In this document: positions 21,201 through 31,500 of the stretch, piece after piece
How the letters are laid out: every line of letters begins with the position of its first letter
Numbering within the stretch: position 1 is the stretch's first letter
NCBI GenBank assembly: GCA_916610825.1
Contig: OU744448.1
Coordinates: forward strand, 5,644,287-5,708,286
From: Haliclystus octoradiatus
Lineage: Eukaryota; Cnidaria; Staurozoa; Stauromedusae; Haliclystidae
Length of the DNA stretch: 64,000 nt
Direction of reading: 5' to 3'
Notes under the pieces: model-generated
The model's database searches: none
The model's input: the letters and a program-made list of their open reading frames with translations, nothing else
What the model was told of the DNA's origin: nothing
Made by a program: the position numbers and the translations under genes

Positions 21201-24200
21201 ACATTATAACAGGTTTGACTGTAGCATTTCTTACGCAAGCCACTTTTATTTAATCAAACCTGTATATAAAGGCCACCTGTCTATAGTAGTCAAATTATCT
21301 ATCTCTCATAGCTGGCCGTTATATACAGGTTTCACTGTATTCAGTAATAAATTCAATGTTTTCTCTTTGGATTGTAGGTTGTCTCTGATTCACTGTACTA
21401 TACAAAACAAACAGTCAGCAATGCATGTGGGACTGTTGGTATTATACATGCCATTGCTAATAATTTAGATAAAATTAAAGTTGGTAAGCTCAAGTACAAT
21501 TTATTCATAATATATCCAATTTGATAAGTAATATTAAAAGTATTTTAACTTTATTTTCAACGTTTCCACAAATAACAGATATCGTCTAATGAAAGTCAAA
21601 ATTCAACAAGAAAATCCAGAAAAAATATTAAAATACTCTTCCAAGTCTCTGGGATTCCACAAGGCTAAACTAAACCTTTCATCACATACTACTATCAGAC
21701 AGACAGACATAATTCTTGAATCTTGATAGTTATGTAGATAAAATATGCTTAGATGCATTTCCATATCATTCTAGAAATATGACTGAATGTTACAAATAAC
21801 ATAACATGAAATCTGTATGTGTGGATTGACCTACTGTTGGAACATATTTGGGTGGATTATATTCTATACTATTCGTTAAGGGAAATTCAGGCATAATTCT
21901 TGTCAAGCTATGACATCAGAAAGCTATCTGATGAGTGCCTTGGTAGGGAAGAAACACATGTCCGACCAACCTTATCAATGGATTAAGTATAATACATCAC
22001 AATAGTTTCTATGCAACCTAGCATGATAACCAGAGCCATCTATTTACAAGAGTTGGGACACTTCTGCCATTTTTGTATCTTTTTGCCTGGACCCGAGCAC
22101 GTTTTTAACAGTGCGCATGTGCAGGAGAATGTTGTGTGTTTTTTTCAGCCATATTGTATTGTATTTTTTCGCGCATTTCACTTGAAATGATTGAGAACCT
22201 GTTTCCAAAAGAACAAAGATGGCATCCAAAAATCACGTGACTGGCATCTGTCCAATTGGAGACGATAGCGGCACATGAAGGCGTGTCCCAACTCTTGTAA
22301 ATAGATGGCTCTGATGATAACTGATCATGTCCATGACACAATAACAACATGAAACTGTGAGACATATAACAGAAAAGATTTCTGCCCTTGCGAAAAATTT
22401 AGTTGAGTCCATGAAATGTTCAGGAACTGTTAATGAACCCCAGAACTGTTCATTAACTTTTCAAACTTCATTAACTTTTTTATGTTTGGAAAATCAAAAA
22501 TTAGAAAATCATTAAAAAACATTTCGATGAGATTGAGAATTTACTGATATAATGGCACAGTGACTGCACTTTCTGTTGTGCTTCAAATTGCAATTTGAAT
22601 AATTCTACATCGCTGCTTTCTCACAATAATTATGTGGTGTAACAAACAATTGGATTTATATATTCAACAGGCAATGGTTATTTACATCAATTTCTTGATA
22701 AAACAGAATCACTTGATCCTGCTGAGAAGGCTAAAGCATTGGAAATAGATGAAGTTTGTATTCAATGATTTCACCATCTACAGGGATTATCCAAAGTTGT
22801 TTCTAATAATTCTATTATTATTATAAATTACTATGACGCACTGCTCTTACTATAATTACAGGGCATAACACAATCACATAAAGAAACTGCTGTTGAAGGA
22901 CAATCTAGGGTGAGTAGGGAAGTACGCTAGAGGATAAGATAACATTACTCCTGCTTAAACAATTCATGAGTTCATGAATAGTTCAGGAGTTCATGAACAG
23001 TTCATGAATAGTTCATGAACGTTAAATGGTCCCTATTTTCATGAACTGTTCATGAACATTTTTGAGCATTTGTTCACATTTTATTCTGTTTAAATTATTA
23101 ATTTTAGTGTCCATCATTAGAAGAAAAAGTTGACCTTCATTTTATTGCTTTGGTTCATAAAGATGGTCATTTATATGAGTTGGGTGAGTTTTCTATCATT
23201 GAAGAAGTTAAATGATAAACAATGACTGGTGGGCTCTACATGCTTAGATTCATTTGTCTACATTGTGATTGCCATTTATATTTGTTCTGTGTCTGAAACT
23301 TGAAATTTGAAACCATGACTTACACTGATTGTTGAATTACGCTAAGCGTTATTTAAAACTAAGCTCTTTGCGACCAACTGCAATCTTTTCTATTTCTCTA
23401 TATGTTCATTTTTCTATCTTGCAATTATTTTTATAGATGGAAGTAAAGAGTTTCCAATCAATCATGGAACAACTTCAGATGAAACATTTTTGAAGGTGTG
23501 CATTTCAGATCAATACTTCTAAGATATGGAGTTTGTTCAATAGTTTAAGTCGATACTACCGTATCAAATGGAGGTTTACTTTTATAAATTGTCAGCTTTG
23601 TGGATTGAATGGTGTTCAGCTTTTTTCATAGCAATAATAGCAGCTATTGAAACAGTCGGCTCAGTCATCAACCATCAATCAATCAATAGTTTCTGCGTGA
23701 TTTCCGGTCTTGCAAACAGTTTACGAGAAAAGTTGGGATCACAACGATAAAAAAATGTTTTATAAACCTGTTCCTTTGAGATTTTGGATTTTTTGGCAAT
23801 ACAATCCATTGAAAAACGTTTATGAATCCAAGACCAGTTCATGAACTTGTTTCTCAAATTACCTGGACATGGACGTAAAATTTAAAATTTACCTGGACAT
23901 CAAATTTACATGGACGTAAAATTACCCACACTTCTGATGAACAGTTTATGAACTATTCATTCAAATTCAATGTACAAGTGTGGGAAATTCCACCATGAAC
24001 TGTTTTTACTTGCATCATGATACACTGTACTGATTAAAACGCCTTTTTCTCTTATATTAAATTTGTTGTTTGAAAATGATTTCATAAATAAACAATGATG
24101 ATCATGATTATAATCCTTATCAAGATTTTGTGTGTGTATTCAATTCATGATTTTTTCTGAACGATTGATTACCACTATGAATCTTGGATATACTGAAAAC

Positions 24201-24819
24201 CTACTGAAAACGAACTTGAAAGGGATTGGACACTGAAAACATACTGAAATTCATCAGACACTTGAAGTCTAGATTCGAATTTTCAATGTTTTCAAGATGT
24301 TTTGCCATTTTCAGATGATTTTCAGTAAATATTCATATGGATTTTTTCCAGTAGTGTTCTTTTCTATCTACTGAATGCATCTTAAAATTTGAAAGCTTGT
24401 ACTGAAAAGGGTCTAATTTAGTAGCCTATTCAATAAGTTTTCAGATTTTTAATATTCGTAATTAGCCTCTTTCCATAATGGCTTTCAACTCCACGCAGTC
24501 GCTACGATGAGGATAACTGAGCGTCGGAGCGTCTGCGTGGAGTTGAGGGCCGTTATGGAATGAGGCTAATTGGTAATGTAATCAGGCAGGCCTATTCTGA
24601 ATGATCAAATCATCAGTCTCAGTTACCACCTCAAAGATCTGTTGCGAATAAGGAAATTTCACTTTTGTACTGTATCTATTTCTTTTAACAACCTACATAT
24701 TTGTCTTATCTTTTTCTTTTCAGGATGCAGCATCAGTTTGTCAGAAGTTCATGACTAGGGATCCTTCACAAATGAAATTTAATATTGTGGCATTGACTGG
24801 AGGAGAACCATTCATGTAG
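15245..24819 (+). CDS. UCHL3: Ubiquitin carboxyl-terminal hydrolase, UCHL3 type (peptidase C12)
   Basis: Nine exons, plus strand: 15245-15283, 19839-19967, 20913-20963, 21378-21483, 22671-22753, 22862-22909, 23108-23183, 23437-23495, 24724-24819. All introns are GT-AG and phases are consistent; the product is 228 aa with a TAG stop. It is a cytosolic cysteine protease that removes small adducts from the C-terminus of ubiquitin (and NEDD8). Visible motifs: WLPLESNPE at the N-terminus, Gln84 in YTKQT (oxyanion hole), catalytic Cys90 in SNACGT, His163 in DLHFIALV and Asp178 in YELDG. The [15 protein letters not shown] segment matches the crossover loop. Length is close to human UCHL3 (230 aa). 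Compared with vertebrate UCHL3, about four residues are missing at the exon 1/2 junction; either they were lost or a micro-exon in the 4.6-kb intron 1 was missed. Shares a promoter with the Pam17-like gene. Confidence 0.97.
15770..16408. mobile_element. Inverted-repeat-bounded element carrying an 80-bp minisatellite
   Basis: The outer segment GAATCCTTGTATTTCGCGCG at the left is matched inverted by GCCGCGCAGTACAAGGATTC at the right. The interior holds the tandem array at 16041-16374. No coding capacity. Lies in UCHL3 intron 1. Confidence 0.5.
16041..16374. repeat. Minisatellite, 80-bp unit, about four copies
   Basis: Unit starts (AACACAAAAGCAAG) recur at 80-bp spacing from about 16044 to 16284. 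Copies differ by only a few substitutions, and the last one has a short insertion (AGGCCC). The open frame at 16012-16269 is a by-product of the repeat. Confidence 0.9.
17388..17446. repeat. Short near-perfect hairpin
   Basis: AGAAATGAGAGTCAAAAATG is followed at once by its inverted copy around the centre TCTAGA. In UCHL3 intron 1. Confidence 0.7.
18519..18600 (+). mobile_element. tRNA-like SINE head followed by a GATTT-rich tail
   Basis: Box A-like TGGTCTAGTGGTGAAGCG and box B-like GGGGTTTAATCCC lie about 32 bp apart. A T-rich stretch and a long (TTGAT/GATTT)n tract at about 18655-18845 follow, as in SINEs ending in a simple repeat. A full cloverleaf is not convincing, so this is not called a tRNA gene. 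Confidence 0.5.
18655..18845. repeat. (GATTT)n-like low-complexity tract
   Basis: Runs of GATTTGATTT and TTGATTTGAT variants dominate. Possibly the tail of the SINE head just upstream. Confidence 0.7.
19178..19212. repeat. (CATT)n microsatellite
   Basis: About eight CATT units in UCHL3 intron 1. Confidence 0.9.
20117..20190 (-). mobile_element. tRNA-like sequence (tRNA pseudogene or SINE head)
   Basis: On the minus strand, box A-like GGAGTAGCTCATTCGG and box B GGTTCGAGTCC are at tRNA-like spacing. A possible acceptor stem pairs TTGGAGT with ATTCCAA, but the D-arm and anticodon arm are irregular. In UCHL3 intron 2. Confidence 0.5.
20213..20299. repeat. Interstitial telomere-like (CCCTAA)n, duplicated block
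   Basis: Two tandem blocks of about 47 bp, each GGGTGGTTATCACATG followed by CCCTAACCCTAA repeats (three or so units per block, one variant AAACC). This is the TTAGGG-type repeat in its C-rich orientation. In UCHL3 intron 2. The low-complexity Arg/Val open frames on the other strand are artefacts. Confidence 0.85.
21256..21337. mobile_element. Half copy of the TA-flanked MITE family (right end)
   Basis: Carries CCACCTGTCTATAGTAGTC, TCTCATAGCTGGCCGTTATA and the terminal TTTCACTG|TA. Only the right part of the family seen complete at 30025-30201 is present. In UCHL3 intron 3. Confidence 0.75.
22031..22313. mobile_element. hAT-like MITE with a perfect 8-bp target duplication
   Basis: Terminal inverted repeats of 31 bp beginning CAGAGCCATCTATTTACAAG at both ends. 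Flanks are ATGATAAC at 22023-22030 and 22314-22321. An 8-bp target duplication and a CAG terminus fit the hAT superfamily. 283 bp, non-coding, in UCHL3 intron 4. Confidence 0.88.
22955..23060. repeat. GTTCATGAAC-palindrome repeat copy
   Basis: AGGAGTTCATGAACAGTTCATG, then TTAAATGG and CATGAACTGTTCATGAACA, in the 198-bp intron between UCHL3 exons 6 and 7. Another diverged copy lies at 22400-22480 in intron 4. Confidence 0.8.
23825..23995. repeat. GTTCATGAAC-related repeat, diverged
   Basis: Contains CAGTTCATGAACTTG, a duplicated TTACCTGGACATG-type segment and CAGTTTATGAACTATTCAT. In UCHL3 intron 8. Confidence 0.5.
24460..24571. mobile_element. Palindromic MITE, 112 bp
   Basis: AATTAGCCTC...TCAACTCCACGCAG is matched inverted by CTGCGTGGAGTTGA...GAGGCTAATT. 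In UCHL3 intron 8. Confidence 0.8.
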
Positions 24820-24904
24820 AAAAATAATATTTACTTTGACTTTTAGCAATTAAATAGTGAACAGTTATTAGATTTATTAAATTAAACCATTAAGAGAGTA
24901 GGTA

Positions 24905-24910
24905 AATAAA
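24905..24910 (+). terminator. Candidate polyadenylation signal AATAAA for UCHL3
   Basis: AATAAA 86 nt past the UCHL3 stop codon. Position is plausible for a short 3' UTR. Confidence 0.5.
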
Positions 24911-25407
24911 TACCACAATGATAATTAAAGCAAACATTTGATATTATCATTCATACTTGGGAGAACTGGACTCTGTAGAAGATTGCATTTAAATTCAAAA
25001 TGCTAGAAACGTACAATGCAGAATCAAATATACGCACAAAGAAGAATATTTCATTTTATCTAACCTAAGATGTTTCCGTTTTTGACAGTAAATGACAATA
25101 TGAACTTTCTAATATTATTATAACTGGTTAGAATAGGTTAATGCTATATTATCACCCGGTACTGCGAATAGATTAATGCATTTTGATCGTTCTGTTTGTT
25201 TACAACACAAAGAAAAGAAACAAAATGATTTTTGTGTGTGATTTTGTTGTTGTTTAATTGTTCGATCTATGTGTGACATTTATTACAATTTTAAACTATC
25301 ATTTCTTTTGTTGTTGTAGTTAAATTATGTATTATACATAATATTTCAAACAAAGAAAATGATATTGTTGTAATCGAATAGTTTTTCAATAATTTGTACG
25401 ATTACAA

Positions 25408-25413
25408 TTTATT
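25408..25413 (-). terminator. Candidate polyadenylation signal AATAAA for TUSC3/MAGT1
   Basis: AATAAA on the minus strand about 130 nt past the TGA at 25543-25541. Confidence 0.45.
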
Positions 25414-25540
25414 TAATACTATCTAACGTAAAACTATGACAGTTATATGCAATGGATAAAAGAAATTGCGATATAAAATACAAGCACACATTACCCAGTA
25501 ACTCTACATGCTGTATTTTGTTTCAATGCTTCCTTATTAA

Positions 25541-28500
25541 TCACTTGAATAGGAAACTAGGAAATAAAACACAGTACATTAAAAATGAAAAAACATAAGA
25601 CAGTATTAACACCGAAAATGATTTGCATGGTAATATATAGCCTGCTCGCAAACTCACTGTCAAAATATCAACTTTGTAGAAAACAGTAGTGCGGACTTAA
25701 GTCTGTCAAAATGTAAACTTCGTAAAAAAAACCTAGTCTACTGCTTCATTAAGTTTAAATTTTGACAGTGAGACTGCCAGCAGGCTAGGTAATATCATTC
25801 AGTAACATACCTGTATGGATAACCATGATATTTTGAACGGAAGATTGAAAGGATTAAACTAAAGAAGAACACTAGAATACCAAGGCCACCTAACATGAAC
25901 ACTAGAATTGAAAATAAATAGAACTGATCAGTTTACATTATTTCATAACATAGATGAATATTTTTTGTAAACTTAAAAAATGTTTCTGAATAAATGATGA
26001 TGATGATGAATATTTTTTCACTATTTATTTAATTTATTTCTTACTTTGACATAGTCGTTACATGATAAAGTGAGTGTATTGCTTTCTGAGTAATATTGAC
26101 GACCGTTGATGGTCAAAAAACACAAGTGCTTGTTTAATATCTATTTACAGACTAATATAAATTATCCACATTTGCAATGAAGGTTTCTTATGAGAAAATT
26201 GCTTTCAAATCAATGATTGATTAAAATGAATGAGTGTAAGCTAGCGACAAAAAACTACAAGTAGTGGCTCTTGAAATTTTTTTTTAACAATCACCATTTG
26301 TAGCTTTTTGTCACCATCTTTCACTCTGAAAAGTTTTATGAAGAAACTGTTGATCAATGATTAAAATGAAATAAGTAAAAGAATAGTAAAAAATTGATTG
26401 GTCAGTCAAAGTTTGAAGCGGATTTGATAAGAATGTGAACCATGATTCTAAAATATCACAAAGGTTTTCTGCAATCTGATTTATTACTCACATCTTCGTT
26501 TCTTGATGTCAACTTGTGCTTTAGCTTTCTCGTTCAATAAAATAAATCCTAAAGTTACCATTGCATCTATACATCAACATGGTTAAGAATAATAACAGCA
26601 TAAAACATTGTAAATATACCATTGGAAAAGTCACAATTACAAAATATCTGATTAGGTGCCATCCATAAAGTAAATACTCAGTTGAGGTGGGAGATGAAAA
26701 GTGTACAGCGGGCATACAAAGAGAAGGGTTGTCAACTGTCTAAGTACGTACAATGCTTACACATTTCCATTATCTTCAAAAATTTGAGGATCTTGAAGCA
26801 TCAATTTCTAGCAAACAAGATAATTGTACAGTGGGCACTTTAATTCCAAATTCAAAGAAAGCTGATGTTTGCATTAGATTAAGGAGCAAAAATGACCGAT
26901 GGGCTCTTTGTGCTCACTGCTTAGAGTGTGTGTTTGCCGTTCACATTTTTTCTGTGCCTGAAACCATCCTGAAACTTGAAATTTGAAGCCATGACTGACA
27001 GTGGTCATTGAATTTATGCAAAGTTTAATTGAAATAGAGATTGGGCTTGTAGCGACAGCCAGTCAATTTTTCTCCTTCAAAGGCAAGAGGGAAATAATCA
27101 ATGCATAAGAGGAGTACTAATATTTGAAATACTTAAGCACATATCAGGGACAAAAATGCAAACATGAATTGAGTACCACTTTATGGATGGCCCTTACATA
27201 AATACAGTGGTACTAATATTGGTATCACCTTATGCATAAACTGTGCCTACACCCTTTCTCTATTGATTAGCCCTCTAAATAAATGTACAAAGAGTTCATG
27301 AATAGATCATGATTAATGAAGGTCATACACAGTTCGTGAACTCTGTAAATATTTTTTGGAAACATCAGTTAGTATCTCCATTTCGTGATTGTATCAATTT
27401 CTTCAAAAGTTAAATTTCATTTTCCTATAAGTTATTGACTATCTACAACTTGTCATAAATAGGGTTGACTCATAAAAAGTTAAAAATCAATTTTTTTACC
27501 TTGACTTGATGCATTAAGTGACTTGATTACATTAAGTTTTTTTGATAAACGGATAATTTTTTTTGGAAATCAGCATTTCAAAAAGACAGAATTTCAAATC
27601 TTGACAAATGGAGAATGAAATTTAAGTGACGTCATCGGGGACGTCATATTGTAAAAATTCATCACAACGAGTGATCGCGATAAGATCACAACATCTATCG
27701 AGCATTCGTTCATAACAACAACATGACTTTCGAATATTTTGTTCTTGATCTTATCGCACTCATTCGTCGTGATAGAAATTTTACAGTATGACGTCACTAA
27801 GCTTTCATTCTCCATTTTTCAAGATTTAAAATTATCACTTTTTCAAAAGTTTATTTTTCAAAAAATAGTACTTTAATCCGTTTATCGAAAAAACTTGATA
27901 AAGTCATCACGTCGTTGGTAAAATCAACAACAAGGGTAAAAATTTTTATTTTTTATGAGTCGATCCTATTGTATAAACTATTGAAAACTGCTAAAAGGTT
28001 TTATAACATAGTTCAATGAATACACTATCTTATTTTCTCAGAGCATAGTTAAAGTTGTATTAATGTGTGTGTTGCCTTTGCCAACATTTTTTGAGGAAAA
28101 GATACAGAGAGCAAATACAATATATGTTTCAGCAACCAACTGACCATCACTACTGCCATGAATATAAACCTAACAAAAAAATACACAAGATGAAATCAGT
28201 ACAGTCAAACTCGGTTAATATCCCCTCTTTTAATATCCCACCTTGCTTAATATCCCCACATAAAACTGAATTCTAATTTTCATGCTCCATACAAACTCTA
28301 ATAATCCTACCTAGCTTAATATCCCACCTCGCTTAATGTCCCACTTTCCATCTGAACCAGAGGGGGGATATTAAGCAAGTTCGACTGTATGACATTACTT
28401 GTATGTAACTACAAAATAAGAGTTTTCTTTGGATGTCGTTTGGCTTATTTTGGTTTGCAAAATATCAGAATCCTCATTTCAAGAACAAATTTCAAAACAC

Positions 28501-31500
28501 AATTACTATGCGAAAATAAACAAAATACAAGTAGGGAAGGCTGGCAGCAAACTTAATTAACATAATGATTAATGAGGCTGTACGATAATTATAGTCTAAA
28601 CAATTGATTTGCTAATCTTACCATCTTATCATTGGTCAGTTTCAATGTTCATTTAGCAAGGATATTGAGCTAATGCCAAACAGAGGTGTATGCAAAAGAA
28701 GCATCAGTTGTGATTGGACCATAAGAGAGAATTTTGGATGTCATTTGAATGAAAACGGCATTGAGTATTGTGATTTACACCTTTCTATTTTGATCGCTAC
28801 CCTCTAACAGCTTTGAAATCAGATTATTATAACCAAAGACAATGAACTTAGTTTCTTTGGAAAACAGAATAAGCTGAGAACAATTATTTTGATTACAAAG
28901 AAGTTGATATATTTTTGAGATACAGTAATATAGTAAGATATCTGATCAAAAACTGTTCATGCGAAAGGTTCCTTATAGTATTAATATTGCGATTATGATA
29001 GATGCTCTTTGCTGGCATCATATGATCAGTACCTATTATGCAATGGATTGGGCTTGACAAATATTCCTTGTTCGAGTTCGACATTTACATACAGTAAATC
29101 GATTTTTAGATTAACACGGAAAACAAACTATAATCGCTTACTATTTCTCCGGATTGAGGATTACGATGAGCATAAGGTGGACCTCGAATGTGATTCCACA
29201 TTTGACCAGAGATCATTATGAAGACAATGGACTGTTGAAAAAAATAAGAAATAACAAGATCACAGCATGCAATCCATTAGATTAAACTACAATCAAACAA
29301 TAATGACGTCTAATAATTCTTTAATGTGGAAATCAACCAACTAAAGAAAGGTGGGACAATAAAGGAGGGATATTAAATAAATTTGACATTGGAAGAAATT
29401 TTGTAAGGATTTTACAAGCGGAAATACTGATTAGTATCTACAAGCTGATGCTCAAATTCCGTAAAAACAATTCGGATAACTAAAATTTTGAATGAGAAAA
29501 AAAACTCTAATAATTTTGCTTAGAAGAACTACATCACTTTATGGCTATTTAACAACGTTGTGATCTAGAAGGTGTAGCCTACTGTACCAATAATATACTC
29601 TTATTGGAATATTGGTAAAGGATTAGTGCATGCACTGTTTGAATGTAGTGCGAATATGATAAATACATATTATTGACCACACAGTCATCATAATATACAA
29701 AGGTGTCTGATCAACATTCTAGCAGATCTACCTATTTAATGACTTGCTTAGTTCGTCCATTGTATTTAATCATATGATACTAGAACAGTTTCAAAATATT
29801 CAAAATAGAATTTGCTTACCAAAGCACCAATAGCCCAATAATCTTTATTGTAGATAAATTCTAAACTCTTTCGTCTAACATAAAGGAGGGCACCAATTCC
29901 AGCTAACACTACACCAATTGTTACGGCAAAGAAGTAATTTGGTGGTCTGATAATTCGAATCTAAAATATAATGATTAAAGTATCACATGTAATTGTTTCA
30001 AATACATGTAGCATTAAGCATATACAGTCAAACCTGTTATAACGGTCACCTCTATATAGCAGCCACCTGTCTATAGTGGTCTCTCTTGCAATGTCTAAAA
30101 TAGTATTTTCTATTGAATCAAACATGTATATAAAGGCCACCTGTCTATAGTGGTCAGTTCATCTACCTCTCGTAGCTGGCCGCTATATACAAGTTTCACT
30201 GTATCAAACGCTTTCTAAGAAACATGAGTTATATTAACACAAGTTTTGCATCATAAGACATAAGAAGTGCATAAAGATGATCACGTTGCGGCGAGTGATT
30301 TTCTGAAGCTTTTTGAGTGTCTCATAGCAACTTCAGTGTTTACATTTAACCAAAATTGCACAAGAAAATGTTTAATACTTGATTTATAAATTAGAAATAT
30401 CTGATATATTTTCAACAAATCCTTCCCTGTGCATTTATGGTGACAAATATTGTGGTAATAATTAATATGGTCCCAAATTATTATGAATATCGTATTATTG
30501 TGAGAAAAGCTTGAATCACCGAACCATGATTCTAAGACGTGTTCTTGTTTACCTTATCCGGATTACCATTCGTCATAGTAGCTTGCGTTCCAGCCTCAAG
30601 GTTTTCCCTTAAACCATACGGTCTGTGAACAAATGTGTGATTTCTTGCCCATCGAAAATAGCACCTATATACTATTGGTAAATTATTCACTCTCCGATTC
30701 ACACTCTATCACAAAAGATCAATTGTCATAAAACCACAGCTCTTCGTCAATTACGTCATACTCATCAGCAACAAGAATGATCTTGATGATAATACAACGT
30801 AATGCATAAACTATATTCCAAACTCATGGGAACTTGCTGGGAAAAAAGTCAAGCTTTAGTTCCCAGACCCTATGGTTTCAGAAAATACCTCATGGCTGGT
30901 ACGCAGTCTATCGTCATAGCTGAATCATGACATTTCTATTCATTTCAAATCACAAATTGAGAAATGTTTGTGTTTCATTTTATTGACAGCGTTTTGATAT
31001 TAGCGTTTTCATGAAAGTTTTACTTGATACAGCACTGATATAAATACATGGTACAGTGAAAGCTGTATATAATAGCCAGCTATGAGAGGTAGATAAATTG
31101 ACCACTATAGGCAGGCGGCTTTTATATACAGGGTTGATTCAATAGAAAATACTATTTTAGACATTGCAAGAGTGACCACTATAGACAGGTGGCACTGTAT
31201 AGAGGTGACTGCTATAACAGGTTTGACTGTATATAAAATAGAGGAAATACAAATGTAATAGTTTATAGGAAAGATCAAAGTACTATAGTTAATATTGAAA
31301 CATTCAATGTTACGGCTATGAAACCATCAAGTCTAACGACAAATTACATGGCATTCTTCAACTTAATACAACATAAATTTGAGTTTCCTAATCAGTTGAA
31401 GATACTAAAAAAAAACATGGCAAAATAGCTTACTTGGACATCTGTGCGCTCAGCAACCCATTTTGAAATTTGTTCAGCTTGAAAACCATATCTGAGCCAA

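Larger units (their letters stand above)
24820..25540. other. Convergent intergenic region UCHL3 / TUSC3-MAGT1
   Basis: 721 bp between the two stop codons, holding both 3' UTRs. AATAAA for the minus-strand gene is present at 25413-25408. Nothing else recognised. Confidence 0.6.
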
